From the NCBI GenBank assembly GCA_018303885.1, contig JAGVXG010000008.1, positions 1 to 52,518 on the forward strand: 52,518 bases of DNA, written 5' to 3'. Made by a program: the position numbers and the translations under genes. This DNA comes from Candidatus Pacearchaeota archaeon. GTDB lineage: Archaea > Nanobdellota > Nanobdellia > Pacearchaeales > GW2011-AR1. The notes beneath the pieces are model-generated. The model saw only the letters and a list, made by a program, of their open reading frames with translations. It was not told the DNA's origin and did not search any database. Positions 1 through 8,267 of this stretch are shown piece by piece. How positions within the stretch are numbered: position 1 is the stretch's first letter; every line of letters begins with the position of its first letter.

Positions 1-2280
1 AGCATGTGATCCAAACCAATCAGCATATTCTGTGAAATCACTATCGCTTGATCTTGTTGCAGAGGCATTGTAATAGTCAGATGAAAGCAGTATTCCGCTT
101 ACTCCGACTCCATTTGTACTTGAACCCATACTTGCAGCATTGTCTTCAAGATCCACAACTATTACATGATATTCGTTTTTATTGTCTTTATTTTCCCAGA
201 CAATAAGCGCAGGTTGGTCAATATTTCCAGTTCCTGCTGGATTAACCATGTATAGTGTTGTTACGTTAACACCTGCTACGCCTCCACTTCCGTAATTAGA
301 ACCATTTGTTGCATTGTTTGTGAAGTTGTATCTAACTGCACCAACTGTAATAACCGAATAGTTCAACGTGTGAATTGCGTTGGCTGCACCTGTTGTGTTC
401 AATATCGTACTTCCAACTGTCCAATTACCATCTGTTGCATTGCTTCCTACATTATATGTGAAAGTTGTAGCTGTGTAGCCATCTCCATCAGGGAGCAGTA
501 AGTCATTAGTAGCACTCATGTGGTCGCCAAATACAGAGTTGTTTGTTCCATTCACATCAGACAAGTTTATTGACGTTGGCTGATAGAACTGAACTAAAGC
601 TCCTGATTTGGTTTCTATTGTTGGGAATACCACAAATTTATTTGTAGCAGATGAGTCGCTTGTTGGATACTTCAGTTTAACACTAGCACTTTCTCCTGTT
701 CCATTAAAGTAAACAGTATATCTCTTACCGTCAACATCTAATGTTCCTTCAGCTTCTGTACTTGTGAAAGTCGTTTCATATATTGCTCCATCAAATACAT
801 CTCTGAATTTGACTCTGTCATTTGTTGTAGCGCTTGAGCCACTTGTCTGGTTGTAAACATCGTACAACTCCAAAAGATGTCCATAGTCTTCATTTCCAAC
901 TACAACATATTTTGTAGTTCCGCTTGCATAAGAAAGATTTTCCATTTCTCTTATAGCAATGCTGAAGTTTGAGTCATCAGCAAGTCTCCACATCAAACTT
1001 TCATTGTGTGCAAAGTCAACGCTTTTTTCATTTCCGCCTTGTTCTGTGAATTTCACGCTTACAGTATCATCTCCAGCTGTTGTAACAGAAATCATGTCTC
1101 TGCTTGCATCATCTAAAGGTGAAGTTAAGCCAGCAAAGTCAATTTTGAAGCTTCCGAATACAGGATCCACAAAGGATGTTCCTGGAAGGATAGCGTCATG
1201 TGTTGAATCAGGCCTGAAAACAGCTATTGCAATCTCAGTTGTTGAGTTAGCAGGATCACCACCACCAGTATTACCTCCATTGAGATATACTAATGTTCCG
1301 TCAATAGGATCATTGCTTTCTCCTACTGTAACTGTTGCGGCATCTTCTAAAGTAATCTTTTCAGAACCAGCAATAACAGTTGCAGATAACTTCAAGTTTG
1401 TTTCATCTGCAGTTTGAACTGCAATTGTAACGCCATTAATCTTCTTAGATGCAGCTTCGTTAACTTCTTTACTCTCACTAGCGCCGGCACTATTTGTTAC
1501 TTTTACTGTAGCAGCAGTGTCAGAAGCAGATACAAGTTCAATTGTATATTGGCTTCCGCCAACTGTAACTGTTGAAGCAGGTGTATCACTTGATAAACTA
1601 ACCTTTTCAGCTTGTTTTAACAAAACTAAAGTGTCAGTGTCTGTTGCCGAAGCAACTGTGAATGTTTGCCCAAAAAGAACAATTTCCTCACCTTCTGAAT
1701 CTGCATTCGTGAAGTTGATTGCAGCCATTGTCGCACTTGCGTTATATAATGGCTGTGCCGCAGCGCTTGTACCCATGCTTATACCAATAACAGGGTCATC
1801 ACTACTCGATGGCTGTTTTACAAAAATAACTTTTCCAGAGTTCTCTCCACCAGCAGCTGTTCCCGCTATAAGCTTTATTGTTGATGTAACTTTGGAATCA
1901 ACATTCCCAGAGAAAGTATAGTCTCCAAGAATAGTTGGAAGATCACTCTTTGTTATAGTTGACTTTACAGCATTCAAAGATGTATTAAGCCAGATTCTGT
2001 CAGCGCTTGTATCTAATGATACTACTTCACCGCTTGTTGAAGCTGTTGTACCTCCAGTTGTTCCACCCATGAAGGATTGAAGGCTGGATTGTATGTTTCC
2101 TGCCTGAACAACGTCAAGTGCAGAAACACCTGTACCTGTACCATAGACAACTGCTACATCTGCTGTTCCTCCAACAACGAAAGGTGCTGGATAGTTTGCA
2201 GCAGCAGCAATACCTGCAGTCATGCCAATCATCAATGCACTACTAGCTAAAGCCGATATTTTCCTAAAATTAAATCTCAT
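1..2280 (-). CDS. S-layer protein (partial, C-terminus off window)
   Basis: This open frame is absent from the ORF track because it has no stop inside the window: 760 codons run from ATG at 2280 leftward off the edge. The N-terminus reads MRFNFRKISALASSALMIGM, a secretory signal, followed by ANYPAPFVVGGTADVAVVYG, which resembles the start of methanogen and DPANN S-layer proteins. The rest is rich in Thr, Ser, Gly, Val and NxS/T sequons, with almost no Cys, as expected of a glycosylated surface-lattice protein. A GGAGGT ribosome-binding site lies 16 nt before the ATG. It probably forms the cell coat to which the neighbouring surface proteins relate. The family call rests on the signal and YPAPFV region plus composition. 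Confidence 0.85.
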   Translation of the reverse strand, partial: MRFNFRKISALASSALMIGMTAGIAAAANYPAPFVVGGTADVAVVYGTGTGVSALDVVQAGNIQSSLQSFMGGTTGGTTASTSGEVVSLDTSADRIWLNTSLNAVKSTITKSDLPTILGDYTFSGNVDSKVTSTIKLIAGTAAGGENSGKVIFVKQPSSSDDPVIGISMGTSAAAQPLYNASATMAAINFTNADSEGEEIVLFGQTFTVASATDTDTLVLLKQAEKVSLSSDTPASTVTVGGSQYTIELVSASDTAATVKVTNSAGASESKEVNEAASKKINGVTIAVQTADETNLKLSATVIAGSEKITLEDAATVTVGESNDPIDGTLVYLNGGNTGGGDPANSTTEIAIAVFRPDSTHDAILPGTSFVDPVFGSFKIDFAGLTSPLDDASRDMISVTTAGDDTVSVKFTEQGGNEKSVDFAHNESLMWRLADDSNFSIAIREMENLSYASGTTKYVVVGNEDYGHLLELYDVYNQTSGSSATTNDRVKFRDVFDGAIYETTFTSTEAEGTLDVDGKRYTVYFNGTGESASVKLKYPTSDSSATNKFVVFPTIETKSGALVQFYQPTSINLSDVNGTNNSVFGDHMSATNDLLLPDGDGYTATTFTYNVGSNATDGNWTVGSTILNTTGAANAIHTLNYSVITVGAVRYNFTNNATNGSNYGSGGVAGVNVTTLYMVNPAGTGNIDQPALIVWENKDNKNEYHVIVVDLEDNAASMGSSTNGVGVSGILLSSDYYNASATRSSDSDFTEYADWFGSHA

Positions 2281-2505
2281 TTTTTATCTCTTTTCAACCT
2301 CCTTTCAACTCTTTTGAAGAGTTGTCAAAGACAACTTTCACCAACTCGACAGCTATAGGGTAAGCCATCGTGCCGTGTGAATATGATCTTCTGATCGTTT
2401 TTCTAATCCCTATAAAGAACACCTTGGATAGGTGTTGTCGGTGCCTGAGTAAAAGCCAATTTCTGTTTAAAAAGCTTACTGTCTTTTTTCTTTCCAAGCC
2501 TCATC
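2281..2505 (-). promoter_or_regulatory. long structured 5' leader of the S-layer gene
   Basis: Between the predicted start of transcription (about 25 nt past the TATA box) and the ATG lie about 220 nt with no convincing gene; the 67-aa ORF here looks accidental. Several hairpins can be drawn: AACACCT/AGGTGTT (2418-2436), a longer-range TATAGGG/CCCTATA pairing (2354-2360 with 2408-2414), and two that exclude each other, AACTCTT/AAGAGTT (2307-2323) and AGTTGTC/GACAACT (2320-2336), directly before the GGAGGT site. A long leader on an abundant surface protein may control stability or translation; that is inference. Confidence 0.5.
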
Positions 2506-2528
2506 AAAGCCCAATTTTTAAGGTTTTA

Positions 2529-2536
2529 TTTATAAA
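2529..2536 (-). promoter_or_regulatory. TATA box for the S-layer gene
   Basis: TTTATAAA on the minus strand is followed by an A-rich stretch. Initiation about 25 nt downstream would be near 2505, giving a leader of roughly 220 nt. Confidence 0.5.
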
Positions 2537-2700
2537 GCTTCTGTTGTTACTTCATTATTAATACTCAAAATAGGGAGACGAAAACCACAATCTTTATTAA
2601 CATATACTACTTATTTAGTAATATATAATAAAAAATAATAGATATTCAGATATTTGGAATAATACCCGAATAATATCCAATAAAACCAATAAATAATAAC

Positions 2701-3078
2701 ATGGCAGGCACAAAAACAAGGGAAATAACTATAACTGAATCAAAAGGAGCTTTTTCCTTGCCAAAAGGAGCTCTTTCACTGTTCAAAAAATCAGCAACAA
2801 CGTCTAAAAAAGACTATGATTTTGAAGGCATCTCTGCGTTGAGGCATCTTTTAAGCAATGAAAAAGCACGGATGTTAAACGTAATAAAAACGCAAAATCC
2901 GGGTTCTATTTATGAACTAGCTAAAAAACTTAATCGTAGGTTTAAGCCAGTGGCTGATGACATAAGGCTTCTTGAAAGGTTTGGCTTCATAGAGCTTTCA
3001 GAAGAAAAGATAAAAGGCAGGATTCGCCACAAGCCAGAAGTGATTGTTGATACTGTTACAATACATATTAAGGTTTAG
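2701..3078 (+). CDS. winged-helix DNA-binding protein (COG4190/HVO_A0114-like)
   Basis: This is a 125-aa basic protein with a winged-helix domain at about residues 45-110. The stretch KARMLNVIKTQNPGSIYELA followed by VADDIRLLERFGFIEL matches the helix pattern of the archaeal COG4190 family of MarR-like regulators. The first 40 residues are Lys/Ser-rich and probably unstructured. It is transcribed divergently from the S-layer gene with about 420 nt between the starts, so it could act on that promoter. It is followed 53 nt later by an unknown small gene. The fold is fairly sure; targets are unknown. Confidence 0.7.
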   Translation: MAGTKTREITITESKGAFSLPKGALSLFKKSATTSKKDYDFEGISALRHLLSNEKARMLNVIKTQNPGSIYELAKKLNRRFKPVADDIRLLERFGFIELSEEKIKGRIRHKPEVIVDTVTIHIKV

Positions 3079-3131
3079 GATTGTGATTAATTACAATAAA
3101 TAATAAAAAGGAGCAATACCTATAGATTATA

Positions 3132-3368
3132 ATGAATTTAGAATATAAAGCAGAATTTAAAAAATCTGACTTAATAGGAGATATTGCCGAATCTATAAGA
3201 CATAGAAGACCGGGTGTAGACATATCAAGTAGCAGAAATCTTGCAGAGCTTTCTTTAGCCGATCTAACTTTACAAGGAAATATGTTAATATATAGAATGT
3301 TAGTTGAATCAGGCACAAATTATGCACTTATTAGAGCTGATGGTGGTGAAATAGAACCTGCAATTTAA
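3132..3368 (+). CDS. hypothetical protein
   Basis: This 78-aa protein of mixed charge has no signal peptide or membrane segment, and I do not recognise a family. It follows the winged-helix gene in the same direction, so the two may form an operon. An AAGGAG sequence lies about 20 nt before the ATG, farther than usual. It ends 9 nt before the convergent pilin-like gene. Confidence 0.45.
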   Translation: MNLEYKAEFKKSDLIGDIAESIRHRRPGVDISSSRNLAELSLADLTLQGNMLIYRMLVESGTNYALIRADGGEIEPAI

Positions 3369-3377
3369 CTGCTATTT

Positions 3378-3875
3378 CTAGTAATAAGCCGTAAATGTAA
3401 CATTAGCTCCAGGCAAGTCCTGAAGCGCCCCTTTATAGTTCGATGTTAAATTGCCTTGCTTTACATATAGAATTTCTTTAGTGTTTGAAGCTATTTTAAG
3501 TTCATAGCCTTTTACGGGCTGATTTTGCCCGGTTTTCCAGCTTTGCGCCAAAATCCCTGCCAAAGTTTCGTTAAGGAGGTCACAGCTATTTATCTCTTCT
3601 AAATCCCGTTCAGGAGCTGCCTCAAAACAGGCTTTCTCACTGTCACAAAGGAAAATAAGCTCTTGAACAGAGAAAACTCTTTTTTCAGGACCGCATTCAG
3701 CAGTGTATTGCAACGTGGCTTGTATAAAACTATCGGCTTCGTAGCTTTCCACATTCTCTTTTCCCGACTTCTTCAGAGAAAAACTCAGCAAAAAAAGGAT
3801 GACAATAGCCACGATTATGATAATTAAGGCAAATCCAACCATTTCTTCCTGTCCTCGCTTGTTTGTTTTTGTCAT
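3378..3875 (-). CDS. pilin-like protein with class III signal
   Basis: The 165-aa product starts MTKTNKRGQEEMVGFALIII: a short basic leader, an RGQ/E processing-type site and a ~20-residue hydrophobic helix, the arrangement of archaeal type IV pilin and flagellin precursors processed by a FlaK/PibD-type peptidase. After the helix comes a 120-aa domain with four Cys (CGPEKR, CDSEKAC, SCDLL), which could form disulfides outside the cell. It heads the leftward surface cluster. Its leader carries the 32-nt hairpin shared with the gene at 4718. The pilin-like architecture is seen directly; assembly into a pilus is inference. Confidence 0.7.
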   Translation of the reverse strand: MTKTNKRGQEEMVGFALIIIIVAIVILFLLSFSLKKSGKENVESYEADSFIQATLQYTAECGPEKRVFSVQELIFLCDSEKACFEAAPERDLEEINSCDLLNETLAGILAQSWKTGQNQPVKGYELKIASNTKEILYVKQGNLTSNYKGALQDLPGANVTFTAYY

Positions 3876-3888
3876 GTTTTAACTCACT

Positions 3889-3920
3889 CGCTCTCGAACG
3901 ACCACGCTTGGGCGTTCGTT
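3889..3920 (-). repeat. 32-nt leader hairpin, copy 1
   Basis: CGCTCTCGAACGACCACGCT continues to GGGCGTTCGTT, identical over 32 nt to the copy at 5703-5734. CGAACG/CGTTCG arms enclose a CCA/TGG inner stem. It lies 13 nt upstream of the ATG at 3875, within the likely mRNA leader. Confidence 0.7.
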
Positions 3921-4036
3921 TTCGTTATTTATTTTACTTTTAATGTGAAAACCCATAAGGTTCAATTTACATAAACTTGATTTTACTTCTATTAACAACT
4001 TACTTTCTTTCCTTCTATAACCAAAATTATCATTTA

Positions 4037-4615
4037 TCATTTTATCTTCTTATATGTAACTATAATCTTTGCTATTTCACACACGTCAGCAATATAAGGA
4101 TATGCTGCCACAAAATTTCCCTCTTCATCATAAACTTCGTCACTTTTGGCTTGTTTTCTGCATAAAGCCACGAAGTTTGGAACTCCTGTTCCACCTTGTG
4201 GTTTCAAAATTTCTATTTTATTGCAATCTGGATAATTTTCCACAGTGCATAACTTACTTCCGCCTGTTGAAGGATAAATCTTTACTATTTCTATTCCAGA
4301 AACCCCCCAAAAATCAGCATCAGAGTACTTTTTTATGTTTTTCTTTAAAGCCATGACCTTGTCGAAATCTATACAATTTACCTTTGTAGTGCCGAAAGCC
4401 TCTCCACATGAAAACTCTGGCGAGTTTGCAAGTTTTGAAACCAAAAGTATCGCATTCCTTTCTTCGAGAACAGCCGCAGACTCTTTTAAGCCAGAAAACA
4501 AAACATTGGCTATAAACAACCCAACCAAGGCGAAAAACAAAGTCACAGCTATAAGCATGAAAGCCATCTGCTGAATCTTCATTTGTCCGCGTTTTCCTTT
4601 ATTTTGTTTTTTCAT
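4037..4615 (-). CDS. pilin-like protein with class III signal
   Basis: The 192-aa protein begins MKKQNKGKRGQMKIQQMAFM and continues into a ~25-residue hydrophobic helix, again basic leader + RGQ + helix. The extracellular part has paired Cys (FSCGEAFGTTKVNC, LCTVENYPDC, LCRKQ, VCEI) and no recognisable enzyme motif. It sits between two other pilin-like genes in the same direction. The class III signal is convincing; the function of the globular part is unknown. Confidence 0.7.
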   Translation of the reverse strand: MKKQNKGKRGQMKIQQMAFMLIAVTLFFALVGLFIANVLFSGLKESAAVLEERNAILLVSKLANSPEFSCGEAFGTTKVNCIDFDKVMALKKNIKKYSDADFWGVSGIEIVKIYPSTGGSKLCTVENYPDCNKIEILKPQGGTGVPNFVALCRKQAKSDEVYDEEGNFVAAYPYIADVCEIAKIIVTYKKIK

Positions 4616-4717
4616 TCTAATTTGCTCAATTCTCTTAAATTTAAAATGATAAGCTTCAATTCAACTTATTTTTAACTTTTTTACTTTAATTAACATTTTT
4701 ATTTTTCCTATTATTAA

Positions 4718-5677
4718 TCACCATAACTTAACCGTGAACCTGTCAAAGCACATTATATAATTTTTAACACCTATTTCTTCAGATACCTGAACTACAGATG
4801 CTAAGTCTCTAGAATCTCTTAGGGAATTTGCCGAGTTAGCCAAAAGCAAGAGATTTACGCTTGGAATACATCCTTGTTTCATTAGGAGTTGTTGTTTTTC
4901 ATCGTACAGTTTCGAAAGTTCGCTTGTTCTTTTCATAAGTCTTTTTACTTGGCACTCATATATGCTCTTGTCTGAAAAAACAGCAGCATACATTAGGGAA
5001 TCAGCCTCATAATAAACAATCTGCCCGCGTTTCTCCACAGACTTCTGAAATTCATCAACATTTATATCACAATTGTCGTCGCTAGACCCAAAACAAACCT
5101 TTATGCTGTTTTCAGGACATGCACCATCTTCAACAAGAATATTTTCCTGATTCAAATCAGAAAGTTCTTCTTTTATTTCTCGCGGAGGCTGAAAGAAACA
5201 ATACTTTTTCTCTTTTGACATAAGATAAATCAAATCAGAAACCTTAAAGGGAAATTCAAAAGGCTTCGCAAAAATAATGAAATCTTTTCCTTGTTCAACA
5301 CCTTCAGAAAAAATATATTTGTTTGAAAACTCTGTTTGCAGGTCTGTTTCTGTCCATTTTTCGAAGCTTTTCTGGGATATTTTTATTATCTGGCTTCCAA
5401 AATTTTCAGAAGTGCTGCACTCGTTGTAGATTCTTGTTTCTACAGGCATGGTAAGCAGCGTGACAACACTTGTTTCAAATCCCGTTTCTAAAGGGCTTAA
5501 TAAAACAGAAATTTCCTTTCCTGTTTTCGCCGTTGTTGCTTCTCCACCTGTCTTGATAACTTTTGTAGAAATGTAAATTGCAAGAAACAAGATAACTGCT
5601 CCAACGATGATTGCAAAAATCCATGCAAAAGAAATCTGTAATTGCCCTTTTTTGTTTTTGCCTCTTTTTTTTATCAT
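4718..5677 (-). CDS. large pilin-like protein
   Basis: I prefer ATG at 5677 (319 aa) to the track start at 5719, because it gives MIKKRGKNKKGQLQISFAWI, a basic leader, KGQ site and hydrophobic helix, and because the upstream sequence then forms a leader like that of the gene at 3378, with an AAAGGAG motif. The ectodomain (about residues 50-319) contains an internal TMPVETRIYNECS segment, several Cys and a region rich in aromatic residues; no known enzyme motif is visible. A family of such larger KGQ proteins seems common in DPANN genomes, to my knowledge without an assigned role. Confidence 0.65.
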   Translation of the reverse strand: MIKKRGKNKKGQLQISFAWIFAIIVGAVILFLAIYISTKVIKTGGEATTAKTGKEISVLLSPLETGFETSVVTLLTMPVETRIYNECSTSENFGSQIIKISQKSFEKWTETDLQTEFSNKYIFSEGVEQGKDFIIFAKPFEFPFKVSDLIYLMSKEKKYCFFQPPREIKEELSDLNQENILVEDGACPENSIKVCFGSSDDNCDINVDEFQKSVEKRGQIVYYEADSLMYAAVFSDKSIYECQVKRLMKRTSELSKLYDEKQQLLMKQGCIPSVNLLLLANSANSLRDSRDLASVVQVSEEIGVKNYIMCFDRFTVKLW

Positions 5678-5702
5678 GTTTAGCTCACCCACTCCTTTCA
5701 GT

Positions 5703-5734
5703 CGCTCTCGAACGACCACGCTTGGGCGTTCGTT
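5703..5734 (-). repeat. 32-nt leader hairpin, copy 2
   Basis: Identical to 3889-3920. On the transcript it folds as CGAACG-C-CCA-AGCG-TGG-T-CGTTCG. It lies 25 nt upstream of the preferred ATG at 5677. Confidence 0.7.
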
Positions 5735-5935
5735 CCCATAATTGGTTTTATTGTTAATGTAAAAGCCAAACTGATATTATAAATTTTCATATGATATTAT
5801 TAATTATCACGTTTAATTTTATATGAACCCACTTCGATTTTATTTTAAGTTTTTAATGTAAACAACTTAAGTTATTTAATTAACACTTATTCTATAGTAA
5901 TATTATTTACAATTTATTTTTATTTAATACCTTTG

Positions 5936-6445
5936 TTAACCACCAATTCTTGTAATCCTAACCAACCTATCACTGAAATCTTTTACCAGCCTTAACTTTA
6001 CTTTCCCATTAACGTTTGATATGCAAAAAGGATTTTCATTTTCAGTAATTGATGCTAAGTCTATATACTTTATTTCTGCCGATTCAGTTCCTTCAAAATC
6101 TAATGGATAAAAAACAATGTTTTCTTTTCCATAATAAGCTCTTTTTAGCTCATTGTAAATTCCGTTTTTTGCACCTCTTGCCGAAGAACTAAAGTCAACA
6201 AAGCAGGCAAATGACTTTTTTCCAGGTAAGGAGTATTCTTCATTTTCCGAGGATTGTTCGCTTTTCCATACTTTCTCTACGTCTGATTGAAAGTCATTCA
6301 AGAATTTGGCTGTTTTTGCAGAATCCTGGACACCAAGAAAAGCCCTTATTCCAAAAAAAGCAAATGCAAGAAAAAACACTATAAGAATTATGGAAAAAAT
6401 CATCCCAAATGAAAGTTGCATTTGTGCATTCTTTTTTGTTTTCAT
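5936..6445 (-). CDS. pilin-like protein with class III signal
   Basis: The 169-aa product starts MKTKKNAQMQLSFGMIFSII followed by a long hydrophobic helix. The leader is Lys-rich and the processing-type site is NAQ rather than RGQ. Two Cys (FACF, FCIS) lie in the ectodomain. A gap of about 260 nt separates it from the gene at 4718, so it may have its own promoter. It closes the first run of four pilin-like genes before the TrmB-type regulator. Confidence 0.65.
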   Translation of the reverse strand: MKTKKNAQMQLSFGMIFSIILIVFFLAFAFFGIRAFLGVQDSAKTAKFLNDFQSDVEKVWKSEQSSENEEYSLPGKKSFACFVDFSSSARGAKNGIYNELKRAYYGKENIVFYPLDFEGTESAEIKYIDLASITENENPFCISNVNGKVKLRLVKDFSDRLVRITRIGG

Positions 6446-6480
6446 GTTATAATATTATGTAATTTGATATTTAAAATATG

Positions 6481-7227
6481 TTATTTCTTAGCGATTCTCC
6501 AAAAAGCATCAAAGTAAGATTTAAAACCCTTGGCTATTTCTTCATTTTCTACTAAAAATCCGACTGGTTCTTCTGATAAGAAAAAAATAAAAGATTTATT
6601 TTTATAAAAAACGATAGTCATATTAGAAACTAAATATTCTGGCAAAAATTTTATTTCTGATTTTAATGAGGTTGTTTTAACCAATTTACTTTTTATATCA
6701 TAGTTTGCCAACATTTTTACTTTTATTTTCTTTTTTGCCCTTTGTTTATGATAATTTTCAAAGAACTCTTTAACTCCCGGTTTATTTTCTCCGTAAGTAG
6801 CACCTATAACATAATAAGTACTTCTTGGCGATAGTTCATCTAAAATATTAAGATAGAAGTTCTTTATTGCCTTAAATCCCAAGTATAATATGGCTTCCGT
6901 TTGTTGTTTTCTGGCCCTTTGTTTTAGTTCTGGGAGTATTTTTTGAATTATCTCTTTTTGCTGGTTAAAATGTTTAGTTTTTTCCTCTAAATAATTAATA
7001 ATTCTTTTTGGCTCCATAGCACTAAAATAGGCTACTTTCCCCCTTATTAAGGAGCCTACTAATCCTTTTTTAGTTAGTTTATCAAGAATAATATATAATT
7101 TAGATCTGGAAACCTGAGACTCCTTGGTTATAGCTCCTGTAGAACTTTGGCCTATTTTTAAAAGAGCCAAGTATACCTTAGCTTCGCCAGGCGTTAGTCC
7201 AATCTCTTCCAGTATCTTAGTGTCCAT
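6481..7227 (-). CDS. TrmB-family transcriptional regulator
   Basis: In this 248-aa protein, residues 1-75 form the TrmB winged helix (EEIGLTPGEAKVYLALLKIG, then a second helix ending SRSKLYIILDKL and a wing KGLV). A coiled-coil linker follows at about 80-115. The C-terminal domain (IGATYGENKPGVKEFFENYH) resembles the TrmB effector domain but is short, with no obvious sugar-binding signature. In Thermococcales relatives control sugar transport; here the neighbours are surface genes, so it may control the pilin-like cluster and the divergent gene at 7323. Confidence 0.8.
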   Translation of the reverse strand: MDTKILEEIGLTPGEAKVYLALLKIGQSSTGAITKESQVSRSKLYIILDKLTKKGLVGSLIRGKVAYFSAMEPKRIINYLEEKTKHFNQQKEIIQKILPELKQRARKQQTEAILYLGFKAIKNFYLNILDELSPRSTYYVIGATYGENKPGVKEFFENYHKQRAKKKIKVKMLANYDIKSKLVKTTSLKSEIKFLPEYLVSNMTIVFYKNKSFIFFLSEEPVGFLVENEEIAKGFKSYFDAFWRIAKK

Positions 7228-7270
7228 ATCTTAAATTTAATTTCCAAATATAAAAATCTTTCTATTTTTA

Positions 7271-7284
7271 TCCCCCTAAGGGGA
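7271..7284. promoter_or_regulatory. inverted repeat, candidate operator
   Basis: TCCCC-CTAA-GGGGA lies between the divergent TrmB-type gene and the gene at 7323, just upstream of the latter's TATATAAAAA box (7291-7300) and upstream of a TTTTTATATTT box for the TrmB gene (about 7247). The position fits a regulator binding both promoters. A similar CCCC/GGGG hairpin occurs at 29078-29090. Confidence 0.4.
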
Positions 7285-7322
7285 ACACAATATATAAAAA
7301 GATAATTTTATGCCGTTTAATT

Positions 7323-7736
7323 ATGGAAACTAGAATAGGAAAAATTAATAAGAATTTGAAAGATATTTTGAGAGAAAGCGATGAACTAGCTGGAAGATTT
7401 AGCCCAAAATTAAGAAAAAAAATCGCAGATGTGAATGATATTAACAATAAATATTCTAAATGGGCCCTGATTATTGGGGGCTTAGTAGGAACATCAATTG
7501 GTTATTCTACTGGATTTTTAAGGGATTCTGGAGCACCAGAAATAGTGAATTATATTTCTTATTTTATTGGAGGATCTATGCTTTCAGCTCTTCCTGGTTT
7601 ATTTATTGGGGATAAAATAAAAGAAAGAGCATATCTTAGACTGCAAGATGAATATCCAGAGAAAGCTCAAGATATAGAGAGATTCCAAGATTTAGCTAGA
7701 GACTTTAATGCTCTCAGATCCATGTTAACTCCATAA
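7323..7736 (+). CDS. small two-TM membrane protein
   Basis: This 137-aa protein has about 45 N-terminal soluble, charged residues, two hydrophobic segments (about 47-66 and 76-97, Gly-rich), then a charged tail. I recognise no family. A TATATAAAAA box at 7291-7300 predicts a nearly leaderless transcript. Its divergence from the TrmB regulator and tight linkage to the gene at 7765 suggest a small two-gene unit. Confidence 0.55.
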   Translation: METRIGKINKNLKDILRESDELAGRFSPKLRKKIADVNDINNKYSKWALIIGGLVGTSIGYSTGFLRDSGAPEIVNYISYFIGGSMLSALPGLFIGDKIKERAYLRLQDEYPEKAQDIERFQDLARDFNALRSMLTP

Positions 7737-7764
7737 TAACTTACGTAAATAGTAAAAAATCAAA

Positions 7765-8265
7765 ATGAAATATAAAATAAAACAACAGAAAAGAAAAGAT
7801 AAAAAGAAAAACGCGCTAAGAAAAATAGCGGATGCTGGATTAAGTGCTTTAGCTATTTTGAGTTTAAGCGGGGCTGGACTGGGATTTTTATATCTGAGTG
7901 GGATTATAGGTAAAGAAGAATATATGCGAAGATGTTATTATAGTAGCTATAGTGGGGTCCCAACTAAAACAATTCAAATAGCACGAGTAAGGTTTCCCTT
8001 CAGTCTTTATGTTACAAACTACAGAGATTTTTGGGAAGACGGTAGCTTAGACATTTATGAAAGAGGTTCTTTAGATATGGGTGAAAACGTTCTTGGAGAA
8101 AGATTAACAATAGTATCAGACACCATACCTCTTATTAGGTATGCTAAAGAAGGAAGAACATTATTAAGAATTTCTCAAGAAGCAAAAGAATTACAAACAA
8201 GATTTGACAATTCCTTAAAATTAAAATCTTATTTCTACCATCAAACGAAGTGTAAAGCGATTTAA
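7765..8265 (+). CDS. membrane-anchored hypothetical protein
   Basis: The 166-aa product has a very basic 25-residue N-terminus, a single hydrophobic helix at about 27-47, and a Tyr/Arg-rich outside domain with YMRRCYYSSYSG near its start. No family is recognised. It starts 28 nt after the previous gene and ends 2 nt before the convergent large surface gene. Confidence 0.5.
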   Translation: MKYKIKQQKRKDKKKNALRKIADAGLSALAILSLSGAGLGFLYLSGIIGKEEYMRRCYYSSYSGVPTKTIQIARVRFPFSLYVTNYRDFWEDGSLDIYERGSLDMGENVLGERLTIVSDTIPLIRYAKEGRTLLRISQEAKELQTRFDNSLKLKSYFYHQTKCKAI

Positions 8266-8267
8266 AA

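Noticed and set aside
959-1921. 152- and 134-aa plus-strand ORFs
   Set aside because: They are shadows of the S-layer gene on the other strand.
2294-2497. 67-aa ORF in the S-layer leader
   Set aside because: It is in the transcribed leader, has poor composition, and its end overlaps the ribosome-binding site.
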